Origin: Orenia metallireducens | Lineage (GTDB): Bacteria; Bacillota; Halanaerobiia; Halobacteroidales; Halobacteroidaceae | Direction: 5' to 3' | DNA: 60,854 nucleotides | NCBI RefSeq assembly: GCF_001693735.1 | Contig: NZ_LWDV01000009.1 | Span: 157,970 to 218,823, forward strand | Shown: positions 42,025 through 50,374 of the stretch, in pieces | Layout: each line of letters begins with the position of its first letter | Position numbering within the stretch: position 1 is the first letter of the stretch | Position numbers and translations under genes: made by a program | Notes under the pieces: model-generated | What the model was told of the DNA's origin: nothing | What the model saw: only the letters and a program-made list of their open reading frames with translations | Databases searched by the model: none

Positions 42025-43794
42025 ATGTTAAAATTTAAGAATAGAGAATGGCTACTATCAGGGTCTATCACTGGTATTATAGTTGTGATTATCTTCTTAT
42101 CTCCAATGCTAGATAATTTAGAATTGCTCAGTTATGATTATAGGTTATATATTAGGAGTTTAATTGAATCTGGGTCTCAAGATAATATAGTGATTGTTGA
42201 GATAGATGAAGAATCTTTGGAAGGGATAGGGAAATGGCCTTGGTCTCGGACCTATCATGCTAAGTTGATAAGAGAGCTTAACCAAGCTGGGGCAAAGATA
42301 ATAGGATTTGATATTTTATTTGATTTTCCCAAAGGAAGTGATGAGGACAGGGAGTTATCAAAGCAATTATTAGAATCTAATAAGGTGGTTTTACCTTATG
42401 TTTTAGAGGATAAAGAAATCAGAGAATTAAGCTTTTGGGGATTAATCAGAAGTAGGAAGCTTTGGAGTGGTGAGATTAAATATCCTATTGAAGATTTTAA
42501 GTATAATGCAAGGGAATTAGGGTATTTAAATCTGATTCAAGACTCTGATGGAAAGGTTAGGAGGATAAAGTTTATAGATCATGATTTAACTCCCTTTGCC
42601 ATTAAGCTGGCTGAAGAATATAGTCAAGAGGATAAAGATTTTTTAGCTGAAGAGCTATTGATAAATTTTCACCATAATGAGAATTACTTTAAAAACATCT
42701 CTTTTACTAAAGTCTTACAAGGTGATTATCCTCAAGGCTTCTTTCAAGGTAAATTGGTATTGGTAGGGGCTACTGAAAGGACATTGCGTGATTATTTAAT
42801 AACTCCTTTTTCTTTTGTCAAGGGTTATCTGGCAGGAGTATTGATTCATGCTGAAATCATAGATAATTATCTAAAGGACTCCTTTATCTATAACATAAAT
42901 GACTTACAGGTAATATTTTATCTGATACTATTTAGTTTACTTACTGCTATAATTTATAGTAGATTATCACCTATACAAGGTATAATTATTTTAATATTAT
43001 CCTTTGTTTTAATAGTATTTACAGGTATTTTATCTTTGCTTAACTTCAATATCTTTGTCCCAATAATCCCCTTTATCTTAATAAGTATCTTAAATTTAGT
43101 TATTAGTAACCTCATGGCTTATTGGGAGGTTAAAGATAGGAAAGAGCATTTACAGCGTACATTCTCACGCTATCTGTCTAATGAGGTGATTGAGAAGGTA
43201 ATCAATCTTCCAGAGAAGGATTATTTGAAGGGGGAGAGAAGGGAGATTACAGTTCTATTTATCGACCTAAACGATTTTACCAGCTTTAGTGAGAGAAAGA
43301 GTTCTGTTGAGGTAGTAGGAATATTGAATAAATATCTATCAGTTATTATTGATGAGGTTCTTAGGTTTGGTGGTACTTTAGATAAATTTCTTGGTGATGG
43401 TGTTATGGTCTTTTTTGGTGCTCCAATTGATCAGGTAGACCATGGATTACGTGCTATTGAGTTGGCTTTAAGTTTGCAAAATAAGGTCGATAATGATGAA
43501 GAATTACCCCTGTCAATTTCAATTGGTATCAATACTGGAAGAGCTGTTGTAGGGAATATCGGCTCTACAAAGCGAAGTGATTATACTGCTATTGGTGATG
43601 TAGTCAATACTGCTGCTAGAATTGAAGGTTTGGCTGGAGGAGGGGAGATTTTAATTGGAGAAGGGACTTATCAACAAATTAAAGATAGTTTTAGGATAGA
43701 AGTAAAGTCACCAGTTACTTTACGAGGAAAGTTAAAGGAAGAGAATATTTATAAGGTAATTAGAGAGGAGAGCTGTAATGAAGAAGACTTATAA
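42025..43794 (+). CDS. Adenylate cyclase with extracellular CHASE2 sensor
   Basis: About 589 aa. An N-terminal helix, a CHASE2 domain (about 30-280; IVIVEIDEESLEGIGKWPWS-like segment followed by KIIGFDILFDFP), three C-terminal membrane helices (about 285-360) and a class III cyclase domain (about 405-580). The active site is intact: metal Asp in VLFIDLNDF and LGDGVM, Lys in LDKFLGDG, and YTAIGDVVNTAAR with Asn/Arg transition-state residues; the K/T pattern favours ATP over GTP. TTG 42013 overlaps the site; ATG 42025 follows TTGGAGGTAATT. It overlaps the FecR gene by 17 nt, and a Crp-type gene follows. Confidence 0.93.
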   Translation: MLKFKNREWLLSGSITGIIVVIIFLSPMLDNLELLSYDYRLYIRSLIESGSQDNIVIVEIDEESLEGIGKWPWSRTYHAKLIRELNQAGAKIIGFDILFDFPKGSDEDRELSKQLLESNKVVLPYVLEDKEIRELSFWGLIRSRKLWSGEIKYPIEDFKYNARELGYLNLIQDSDGKVRRIKFIDHDLTPFAIKLAEEYSQEDKDFLAEELLINFHHNENYFKNISFTKVLQGDYPQGFFQGKLVLVGATERTLRDYLITPFSFVKGYLAGVLIHAEIIDNYLKDSFIYNINDLQVIFYLILFSLLTAIIYSRLSPIQGIIILILSFVLIVFTGILSLLNFNIFVPIIPFILISILNLVISNLMAYWEVKDRKEHLQRTFSRYLSNEVIEKVINLPEKDYLKGERREITVLFIDLNDFTSFSERKSSVEVVGILNKYLSVIIDEVLRFGGTLDKFLGDGVMVFFGAPIDQVDHGLRAIELALSLQNKVDNDEELPLSISIGINTGRAVVGNIGSTKRSDYTAIGDVVNTAARIEGLAGGGEILIGEGTYQQIKDSFRIEVKSPVTLRGKLKEENIYKVIREESCNEEDL

Positions 43795-44641
43795 ATTTAT
43801 TAGCTATATTTTAATCTTTACTACCTTAGTAACTACTCTATTTTCATTAGAGAGTTCTGCTGGTGGTAATTTGAGATTAAGAAGAATCAAGGGGGAAGTC
43901 TATTATAAGAATACCTTTTTAATCTTTTCTTCTGACTGGAAGAAGGTTGAAGGTGTGACCAATATACAGGTTGGGGATTTGATTAAAACAACAGGAGATA
44001 GTAAAGCAGAGCTTATTTTTAGTGAAAATGCAAGGGTTTTGCTTAAAAGCAGCTCTAAATTGAAGATTATCAAGAATAAGAGTGGAGAAGTTACCTATAA
44101 GAAGGTAAAGCTTAGCGTAGGAGAGATAATAGTTAAGTTTATTAATGAAGGTATTAAGAAGAAGGAGTTTGAAGTGGAGACACCTTCAGCAGTAGCTGGA
44201 GTGCGGGGTACATTATTTAGTGTTAAGGTTGGAGAAGATAAACAGATAAAGGTAGCTGTTAGGGAAGGTCGAGTAGAGGTAGCAAATTCTGCTGGAAAGG
44301 TGATGGTAGGTGCAGGAGAGTTAGCCCAGGTAAAGAATAAGAAAGTGAAAGCAAAGGTAGACAAACTTAATTTAAAAGAACAGAGTAAGTGGAATGAAGA
44401 AAAGGAATGGTTGAAAGATATAGATAAGTGGAGTAAAGAGATTAAAGCTAAACATCAGAAAGAGATTAAAGAAAAGGCTAAAGATAGAGTAAAAGACAAC
44501 AGAAATTATGAAAAGAATTCTAAAAATCAAAGTAATAATAAAGAAAAAGACAAGAGTAATAAAGATAAAGGTAAAGAAAAAGATAGGAACAGAGGTAGAA
44601 GTAGGAACAAGAGCAAAAATAAAGGTAAAAAGAATAAATAA
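43778..44641 (+). CDS. FecR-domain secreted protein with Lys-rich tail
   Basis: 287 aa. A signal peptide (ISYILIFTTLVTTLFSLESSAG) is followed by a FecR domain (about 30-190): VQVGDLIKTTGDSKAELIFSE-like strand, then VETPSAVAGVRGTLFSVKV, its most conserved stretch. The last ~75 residues are almost wholly Lys/Asn/Glu/Arg (KDKSNKDKGKEKDRNRGRS), likely extended and wall- or polyanion-binding. Translational overlap with the CHASE2 cyclase suggests it contributes to the extracellular sensing side. No FecI sigma factor is nearby. Confidence 0.88.
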   Translation: MKKTYKFISYILIFTTLVTTLFSLESSAGGNLRLRRIKGEVYYKNTFLIFSSDWKKVEGVTNIQVGDLIKTTGDSKAELIFSENARVLLKSSSKLKIIKNKSGEVTYKKVKLSVGEIIVKFINEGIKKKEFEVETPSAVAGVRGTLFSVKVGEDKQIKVAVREGRVEVANSAGKVMVGAGELAQVKNKKVKAKVDKLNLKEQSKWNEEKEWLKDIDKWSKEIKAKHQKEIKEKAKDRVKDNRNYEKNSKNQSNNKEKDKSNKDKGKEKDRNRGRSRNKSKNKGKKNK

Positions 44642-44653
44642 GGGTGATAATAG

Positions 44654-45307
44654 GTGTCAAAATTATTTTTAAGGAATTTTATCCTCTTCCAAGATATGGA
44701 TGATAAAGAGTTAGAAGAATTAAGTAAGATAACCTATCAAAAATTTTATGATAAGAATGAGATTATATTTTTAGAGGGTGAAGTTGGTGATGCCATCTAT
44801 CTGATCTTAGATGGATTGATTAAAGTCTTTAGAACTGTTGAGAGTGGTAGAGAGAAGACCTTGGCTTTATTGGGGCAGTGGGACTTTTTTGGTGAGATGG
44901 CCTTACTTGATAAGAGTGTTCGGTCGGCATCAATTCAAGCAATTAAAACTTCGCAGTTATTAGTGATAGATAGAGAAAAGTTCAATAACTTATTACTTAA
45001 GTTCCCTCAGATTTCTTTAAAAATTATAGTAACCTTATCAAATAGATTAAGGGAAGCCAATAATCAGATTAAGGCACTTACCTTTAAGAGTGTTAAAGAA
45101 CGCCTTCATCTGGTCTTATTAGATTTGGCTGATAGGTATGGAGAGGAAAGTAAGGATGGTATAGTTATAACTAAGAAGATTACCCATCAAGAGTTGGCAA
45201 ATTTAGTAGGAACAACTAGGGAGACGATTACTAAATTATTAAATGAATTGATAGAAGGAGGGCTAATTATTGTTAAGAAGAGATATTTGATTTTAATAGA
45301 TGAATAA
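44654..45307 (+). CDS. Crp/Fnr-family cAMP-responsive regulator
   Basis: 217 aa. A cyclic-nucleotide-binding domain (about 10-125) has the phosphate-binding cassette FFGEMALLDKSVRSAS, whose Glu and Arg-Ser match the cAMP contacts of E. coli CRP. A long dimer helix and a winged HTH (THQELANLVGTTRETITKLL) follow. No Cys cluster of the Fnr type is present. Coming right after an adenylate cyclase, it very likely senses cAMP. Start is GTG 44654 after AGGGTGATAATAG. Its targets are unknown. Confidence 0.92.
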   Translation: MSKLFLRNFILFQDMDDKELEELSKITYQKFYDKNEIIFLEGEVGDAIYLILDGLIKVFRTVESGREKTLALLGQWDFFGEMALLDKSVRSASIQAIKTSQLLVIDREKFNNLLLKFPQISLKIIVTLSNRLREANNQIKALTFKSVKERLHLVLLDLADRYGEESKDGIVITKKITHQELANLVGTTRETITKLLNELIEGGLIIVKKRYLILIDE

Positions 45308-45360
45308 CTAATAATTATAGAACCATAAAAAATAATTAATGTTATAAGGAGGAGATGATT

Positions 45361-45627
45361 TTGAAGATTAAAGTAGAAAAGCCATCAAAAGATAGATTAT
45401 TAAAACTAGAAGTAGAGTCATGGCCGATTTGGGAGAAGGAGGAGTCAGTTTTTGATTGGTATTATGATGCTGAAGAAATCTGTTATCTGTTAGAGGGGGA
45501 GGTTGTTGTTAAGATTGAAGATCAAGTGGTGGAGTTTAAAGCAGGGGACTTAGTTACTTTCTCAGCAGGGCTAGATTGTGTTTGGGAGATTAAAAAGACT
45601 GTCAGAAAACATTATACATTTAAATAG
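45361..45627 (+). CDS. Small cupin (EutQ/DUF861-like)
   Basis: About 88 aa, a single cupin barrel: EEICYLLEGEVVVKIEDQVV, then FKAGDLVTFSAGLDCVWEI. The metal-binding His of the first cupin motif are not obvious (E-E-I-C-Y instead of G-x-x-H-x-H), as in the DUF861 group. ATG 45355 abuts AAGGAGGAG, so TTG 45361 is the better start. The ligand is unknown; it may belong to the cAMP operon. Confidence 0.85.
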   Translation: MKIKVEKPSKDRLLKLEVESWPIWEKEESVFDWYYDAEEICYLLEGEVVVKIEDQVVEFKAGDLVTFSAGLDCVWEIKKTVRKHYTFK

Positions 45628-45705
45628 CTAAAGGAATGAGAAAGACTTTTTAGCAACTGTTCGATTATTTTTATAGAAATAAAATGATTGTTATTAGAAT
45701 TGAAT

Positions 45706-45734
45706 TTGACAATAGCTACTCTAATGAGTATAAT
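45706..45734 (+). promoter_or_regulatory. Promoter of the cobalamin locus
   Basis: TTGACA (45706-45711), 17-bp spacer, TATAAT (45729-45734), about 70 bp before the cobalamin riboswitch: full consensus. Confidence 0.88.
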
Positions 45735-45804
45735 TGAAGGATAAAATAGAAAGTTATACATACTGTACTAAAAGTTTCTGATAATAGATAAAATTAAATA
45801 TAAA

Positions 45805-46000
45805 AGTTAGGTGCCTTTAGAGATATCTAAAGGAGAATAGGGAATCAGGTGTAAATCCTGAACGGACCCGCCACTGTAACTAGTAACTTACTTAATAGTC
45901 GATAAAGACTATTTTACTTAGATTCTTGTACCACTGGATTAATAATCTGGGAAGGTAGAGTTTAATTGCTAGAAGTCAGGAGACCTGCCTAATTTTTAAG
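45805..46000 (+). ncRNA. Cobalamin (AdoCbl) riboswitch
   Basis: Conserved blocks in order: AGTTAGGTGCCTTTAG, AGAATAGGGAATCAGGTGTA, GGACCCGCCACTGTAA, and the B12 box AAGTCAGGAGACCTGCCT (about 45972-45990). A terminator follows at 46107. It shuts down the downstream cobalt-uptake remnant and, if transcription still runs through, the cbi genes when adenosylcobalamin is plentiful. Confidence 0.96.
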
Positions 46001-46106
46001 CTTACTTAATCTTCGGGAGTAAAGAGAAGTAAGGGGACTATTTTATAGGGATAAGTATATCTAGACTGATATTTATATGTAGGATATATTTCAACTTGTA
46101 TTTATT

Positions 46107-46147
46107 AACCCCTCAATCTTTTTAATGAAGGTTGAGGGGTTTTTTAT
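46107..46147 (+). terminator. Terminator of the cobalamin riboswitch
   Basis: AACCCCTCAATCTT pairs with AAGGTTGAGGGGTT (one G-T), followed by TTTTTTATTT. Confidence 0.9.
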
Positions 46148-46207
46148 TTAGACTGAATGAAAAGGCTTATTGAATAAATTATTTATCTCAAAAGAGATTA
46201 ATTAAGG

Positions 46208-46535
46208 ATGATATCGATATTTAGACTAAAAGAAAAAATAACTTTAATAGTGTATTTTACAATAGCAATATTATTATCATATTGCTGAAGGTTTTCTACC
46301 TATCAAATGGACAGGAATTTGGTGGGCGGTTGCGCTACCTTTTTTAGCTTTAGGAATTAGGAAGATTAAAGAGTTAGTTAAGGAGCAAGGAGCAGGCGTT
46401 AAGATATTATTAGCAGTGACAGGTGCTTTTGTCTTTGTCTTGTCATCACTTAAGTTGCCTTCGTTAACAGGAGCTGTTCCCATCCAACGGGAATTGGATT
46501 AGGAGCTATCTTATTTGGCCCTTACTTCTTCAATT
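46208..46535 (+). pseudogene. cbiM: cbiM relic (cobalt ECF transporter substrate component)
   Basis: ATG 46208 opens a leader-like stretch (KEKITLIVYFTIAILLS), then the frame shifts and the CbiM N-terminus follows from 46278: HIAEGFLPIKWTGIWWAVAL, then VKILLAVTGAFVFVLSSLKLPS. A one-base deletion near 46470 breaks the next motif, which continues in another frame as CSHPTGIGLGAILFGP. Only about the first third of CbiM remains before the sequence passes directly into cbiO. CbiN and CbiQ are gone. Dead by several lesions. Confidence 0.88.
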
Positions 46536-47229
46536 CCTAAAGGTAAGAAGCTAGCGCTATTAGGGCCCAATAAAGCAGGAAAGTCTACTCTCTTTTTTCA
46601 CTTTAACGGGATTTTGCAGCCCCAAGTTGGAGAACTTAGCTTTGCTGGAAAGAGAATTAGCTATAAGAGAAGAGAGTTAAAGAAGCTAAGAAAGAGTGTG
46701 GGTATTGTCTTTCAAGATCCTGATAAGCAATTATTTTCGGCAAGTGTCTTAGAAGAGATCTCCTTTGGACCCTTTAACTTGGTTTATCCGAAAGTGAGGT
46801 AAAAAAAGGGTAGATGAGGCCATGAATACTCTTGGAATTAGTGATTTAAAGGATAGACCTACCTATTTATTGAGCTATGGTCAGAAGAAGAGGGTTTCCA
46901 TTGCTAGTATTTTGGCAATGAAGCCTAGTGTGATTATCTTTGATGAACCGACGATCTGGTTGGATTCTCAACAAGCAGAAGTATTGATTGATTTTTTTAA
47001 TCAGCTACAGCAGGAGGGGATAACAGTTGTTATTTCAACACATAATATTGATTTGGCTTATTCTTGGGATGATTATATTTATATTATGAAGGGTGGAAGG
47101 TTAATTGGAGAAGGAATAGCAGAGGAGGCCTTCGAAGACAAATTACTTATGTCAGAAGCTAGTTTGGTTCAACCTTTGTTAGTTGAGCTCTATCAGGACT
47201 TTAAAGGAGAAAGGTTTAGTAAAAGATGA
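46536..47229 (+). pseudogene. cbiO: cbiO relic (cobalt ECF transporter ATPase)
   Basis: The ATPase lacks its first ~25 residues and begins at SIPKGKKLALLGP. Walker A reads GPNKAGKST (Lys for Gly), the Q-loop VFQDPDKQLF is intact, then a frameshift near 46785 gives a stop at 46802. The remainder (from 46822) has the signature changed to LSYGQKKR from LSGGQ, and Walker B followed by DEPTIWLD instead of DEPTAGLD. Truncation, frameshift and substitutions in three ATPase motifs all indicate a pseudogene. The order riboswitch-cbiM-cbiO fits the ancestral cbiMNQO operon. Confidence 0.9.
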
Positions 47230-47338
47230 AGGGGGTATTTCCAGAACTAAAAAAGAGCTTTTAAAATTAATAGATATAAATTGTGAACATCAAGTGAAAT
47301 AAAAATGAATTGAAAACAATAATTTAAAAGATAGTTAG

Positions 47339-47360
47339 CCACGGATTAACACAGATAAAT
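47339..47360. repeat. 'CCACGGATTNACACAGAT' repeat, single arm
   Basis: CCACGGATTAACACAGATAA at 47339-47358, between the cbiO relic and cbiX. Longer two-armed versions lie at 55443, 56534 and 60741. Confidence 0.7.
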
Positions 47361-47407
47361 AGCAAAAGATTCATTTATAAATTTTTCTATATAGGAGGAG
47401 ATTAAAA

Positions 47408-47773
47408 ATGAAGACAGGTGTGATTATCTTAGGTCATGGGAGTAGAACAGTAGAGGCAAATCAAGTATTTGATAGTATAGTAGAGATGGTTAAAGAAGAG
47501 ATAGATTATGAGATTGTAGAAAAAGCATCAATGGAGTTAGCTAAGCCAAGTTTAGCTCAGAGTATAGAGAAGATTGTTAAGGCAGGGGTTAAGAAGGTAA
47601 TAGTAGTTCCTTTATTCTTATTTCCTGGTATACATATTCAAGAGGATATTCCTAAATTACTTAAGCTAGAGCAAGAGAAGTACCCAGAGGTTGAATTTAT
47701 CTTTGGTAGGAATATCGGTGCTGATAAGAAGATAGCAGAACTAATGGTAGAACGAGTAAAGGAAGTAGGGTAA
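47408..47773 (+). CDS. cbiX: Sirohydrochlorin cobaltochelatase, short CbiX
   Basis: 121 aa, the size of the small homodimeric CbiX. It inserts Co2+ into sirohydrochlorin, the entry step of the anaerobic (early-cobalt) route. Metal-binding His lie in ILGHGSRT and LFLFPGIHIQED. AGGAGG precedes the ATG. It is the first intact gene after the riboswitch and relic transporter, and cbiC follows after 4 bp. Confidence 0.92.
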   Translation: MKTGVIILGHGSRTVEANQVFDSIVEMVKEEIDYEIVEKASMELAKPSLAQSIEKIVKAGVKKVIVVPLFLFPGIHIQEDIPKLLKLEQEKYPEVEFIFGRNIGADKKIAELMVERVKEVG

Positions 47774-47777
47774 GTTT

Positions 47778-48395
47778 ATGGAATTTAATAAAAACCCTAA
47801 AGGAATCGAAGCAAGAAGTATGGAGATTATAACTGAAGAGGTAGGAAATCTAGGTCAAAGTCCTCAAGAGGACAAGGTAATTAAACGGGTGATTCATGCT
47901 ACAGCCGATTTAGAGTTTGCTAAATTAGTGGTTATCTCTAAAGGAGCTGTCGAAGCTGGCTTATCAGCTTTAAAGGCTGGGATTAATATTGTAACAGATG
48001 TAAATATGTTAAAGGCTGGAATAACTAAAGGTAAGAGAAGAGAACTAAATATCAAAGTAAATTGTTTTATTAGCAACGAAGAGATTGCTACAGAAGCTAA
48101 GAAGCTAGGAATAACAAGGTCAATGATGTCTATGAGAAGGGCAGCTCAAGACAAAGATAATAAGATTTTCGCCATTGGCAATGCTCCTACAGCCTTATTT
48201 GAATTGATTAGATTGGTCAAGGAAGGAAAGGCAGCACCAGAGTTAATTATTGGAACTCCCGTTGGTTTTGTAGGAGCTAAAGAATCTAAAGAAGAGTTAG
48301 AGAAGTTGGATATTCCTTATATTACCGTTAGAGGAAGAAAAGGTGGAAGTCCAGTCGCGGCTTCTATTGTTAATGCGTTGTTGTATATGTGTTAG
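47778..48395 (+). CDS. cbiC: Cobalt-precorrin-8 methylmutase
   Basis: 205 aa; moves the C11 methyl to C12 to give cobyrinate. The catalytic His is in RVIHATADLEFAKL, with the conserved IVTDVNMLKAGI and the substrate-lining GTPVGFVGAKESKE near the C-terminus (EC 5.4.99.60). Four bp after cbiX, so certainly the same transcript. A repeat element follows immediately at 48405, before cbiD. Confidence 0.96.
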   Translation: MEFNKNPKGIEARSMEIITEEVGNLGQSPQEDKVIKRVIHATADLEFAKLVVISKGAVEAGLSALKAGINIVTDVNMLKAGITKGKRRELNIKVNCFISNEEIATEAKKLGITRSMMSMRRAAQDKDNKIFAIGNAPTALFELIRLVKEGKAAPELIIGTPVGFVGAKESKEELEKLDIPYITVRGRKGGSPVAASIVNALLYMC

Positions 48396-48404
48396 GTTTG
48401 GGAG

Positions 48405-48578
48405 GTATATTGGGATTGCAACACTTTTAGACCTCACACCTCACCCTAACCCTCTCCTCCTCTGAGGAGAGGGAACAAAAGAAAAAATAGTTGTTCCCCC
48501 TCTCATTAGTTAAGGAGAGGGGTTAGGGGGTGAGGTTTTCTAACTATACACTATCAACTCAAAAAGTGTTGCAATATC
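48405..48578. mobile_element. Terminal-inverted-repeat element with 'CTCTCC' core inside the cbi operon
   Basis: Left end TATATTGGGATTGCAACACTTT (reads as a family end with a short insertion, 48405-48426, key part GCAACACTTTT) and right end AAAAGTGTTGCAATATC (48561-48577). The core (48430-48538) is the CCTCACCC/CTCTCC palindrome. It is only 9 bp past the cbiC stop. It may stall or end transcription, or fold harmlessly in the mRNA. Confidence 0.78.
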
Positions 48579-48654
48579 TATCTGTTATCCAAATTTAATC
48601 ATAAATTTAAATATATGATTTAACATAAGGTTATGGTTTTGGGAAGGTGTTACT

Positions 48655-49743
48655 ATGGTATTTGATTCCTACGTAGTCAAAAATGGAAAAAAATTAAGAA
48701 GGGGATATACAACAGGAAGTACAGCTACAGCAGCAGCCAAAGCAGCTACTTACGTTCTTTTTACTGGTAAGAAGATTGATAGGATTAAGATAGGTACACC
48801 AGCAGGGATTGAATTAGATTTAGAGGTGAATATCTTGGAGATAAAAGATAGATATGTAGCTGTTTCAGTCCTTAAAGATGGCGGTGATGACCCCGATGCT
48901 ACTGATGGGATTGAGATAATTGCTAAGGTGGAAGAGATTGAAGCGGGGATTGAATTAATTGGAGGAGAAGGTGTTGGTCAAGTTACTAAGCCTGGCTTAC
49001 CAGTAAATGTAGGGGAGCCTGCTATCAATCCTGTACCTAGAAAGATGTTAAAAACTGAGATTAACAAAGTTTTACCTGCTGATAAAGGGGTAAGGGTTAC
49101 TATTGAAGTTCCAGAAGGTGAAGAAGTAGCCAAGAAGACCTTCAATCCTAAGTTGGGAATAGTAGGTGGAATCTCGATTTTAGGAACGACAGGTATTGTA
49201 GAGCCGATGTCAGAGAAGGCTTATCAGGACTCTTTAGCCTTAAATATCAGTCAAGCGGTAGCTTTAGGAGAAGAAGAACTGATTCTAGTCTTTGGAAACT
49301 ATGGGAAGAGAATGGCTTTAGAATTGGGCTTTAGAGAAGAACAGATTATTAGAATGAGTAACTTTGTAGGTTTTATGCTAAAGGAGTGTGTAGCTAAAGG
49401 AGTTAAAAAAGTAGTACTGTTAGGTCATATTGGTAAACTGGTCAAGGTAGGAGCTGGAATCTTCAATACCCATAGCCACCTTGCTGATGCTAGATTAGAG
49501 ACTATTGCTGCTTATACTGCTTCTTTAGGTGGAAGCCAAAAGTTAATTAACGGGATTTTAAATGCTAATACTGCTGAAGAAACAATAAATATAATTAAGG
49601 AAGCTGGTTATGAGGAAATCTTTAATATATTAGCTAGACGGGTAAGTATTAGAGCTAAGGAGCATGTTAATGGTGAGTTAGAGGTTAGATCTCTCTTGTT
49701 CTCGATGAAGAGAGAAGTATTGGGGAGATATGGAGGTTGGTGA
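48655..49743 (+). CDS. cbiD: Cobalt-precorrin-5B C1-methyltransferase
   Basis: 362 aa, typical CbiD length (EC 2.1.1.195). Recognised by LRRGYTTGSTATAAAKAA near residue 15, VLKDGGDDPDATDG, GGEGVGQVTKPGLPV, GEPAINPVPRKM and GISILGTTGIVEPMS. It methylates C1 using SAM. ATG follows GGGAAGGTG. cbiE begins 4 bp after it. Confidence 0.96.
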   Translation: MVFDSYVVKNGKKLRRGYTTGSTATAAAKAATYVLFTGKKIDRIKIGTPAGIELDLEVNILEIKDRYVAVSVLKDGGDDPDATDGIEIIAKVEEIEAGIELIGGEGVGQVTKPGLPVNVGEPAINPVPRKMLKTEINKVLPADKGVRVTIEVPEGEEVAKKTFNPKLGIVGGISILGTTGIVEPMSEKAYQDSLALNISQAVALGEEELILVFGNYGKRMALELGFREEQIIRMSNFVGFMLKECVAKGVKKVVLLGHIGKLVKVGAGIFNTHSHLADARLETIAAYTASLGGSQKLINGILNANTAEETINIIKEAGYEEIFNILARRVSIRAKEHVNGELEVRSLLFSMKREVLGRYGGW

Positions 49744-49747
49744 TTGA

Positions 49748-50374
49748 ATGAACAAGATACATATATTGGGGATAGGTCCTGGGAGTAGAGATTACCTATT
49801 GCCGATTACAGAAAGGATTGTCAGTGAAGCTGATACTATCATCGGTGGAAGTAGGGCTTTGGAGCTATTTAAAGATTATACTCAGGAAAAGATATTGATT
49901 ACTGCAGACTTAGCAAAAATTAAAGATTATGTTAAAGAAAATTACCTAACTAAGAAGATAGCGGTGTTGGTGTCAGGTGATCCAGGTTTATATAGTATGT
50001 TAAATTATCTCAAAAGATTCTTCTCTAAGGATGAGTTAGAGGTTATCCCAGGAATCAGTGCGATACAACTAGCCTTTGCTAAGGCAAAGTTGATTTGGCA
50101 GGATGCTTATATTACTAGCTTCCATGGGAAAAAGGATAAGAAAGCTTTATTAGAGATGGTTTCGACTAAGGATAAAGTAGCCTTTTTTACAGATAGTAAA
50201 TTTCCTCCTAATGAGATTGCCAAGTTTTTAGTAGAGAATGGGATAACTAATAAAATAGGGGTTGTAGCTGAGAATCTATCCTATGACTCTGAAAGGATAG
50301 TTGAGGCTTCTTTAGAGGATTTAAGTAAGCAGAAATTTGCTAAATTAACGGTGATGGTGATTTGTAATGAATAA
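49748..50374 (+). CDS. cbiE: Cobalt-precorrin-7 C5-methyltransferase
   Basis: 208 aa of the tetrapyrrole methylase fold: HILGIGPGSRDYLLPI (SAM-binding G-x-G-P-G), then VLVSGDPGLYSML and EVIPGISAIQLAFA. A separate CbiE rather than a CbiET (CobL) fusion. The stop overlaps the cbiT start by 8 nt. Confidence 0.95.
   Translation: MNKIHILGIGPGSRDYLLPITERIVSEADTIIGGSRALELFKDYTQEKILITADLAKIKDYVKENYLTKKIAVLVSGDPGLYSMLNYLKRFFSKDELEVIPGISAIQLAFAKAKLIWQDAYITSFHGKKDKKALLEMVSTKDKVAFFTDSKFPPNEIAKFLVENGITNKIGVVAENLSYDSERIVEASLEDLSKQKFAKLTVMVICNE

Noticed and set aside
44440-44640. Low-complexity Lys-rich end of the FecR protein suspected to be a frameshift artefact
   Set aside because: The frame continues cleanly to a stop just before the next gene's ribosome binding site, and coding bias matches the rest of the gene.
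46277-46483. 68-codon minus-strand frame opposite the cbiM relic
   Set aside because: The plus strand carries recognisable CbiM residues; the opposite frame is chance.
38833-48538. CRISPR array suspected from repeated GC-richer units
   Set aside because: The units are palindromes at distant sites with no regular spacers and no cas genes nearby.
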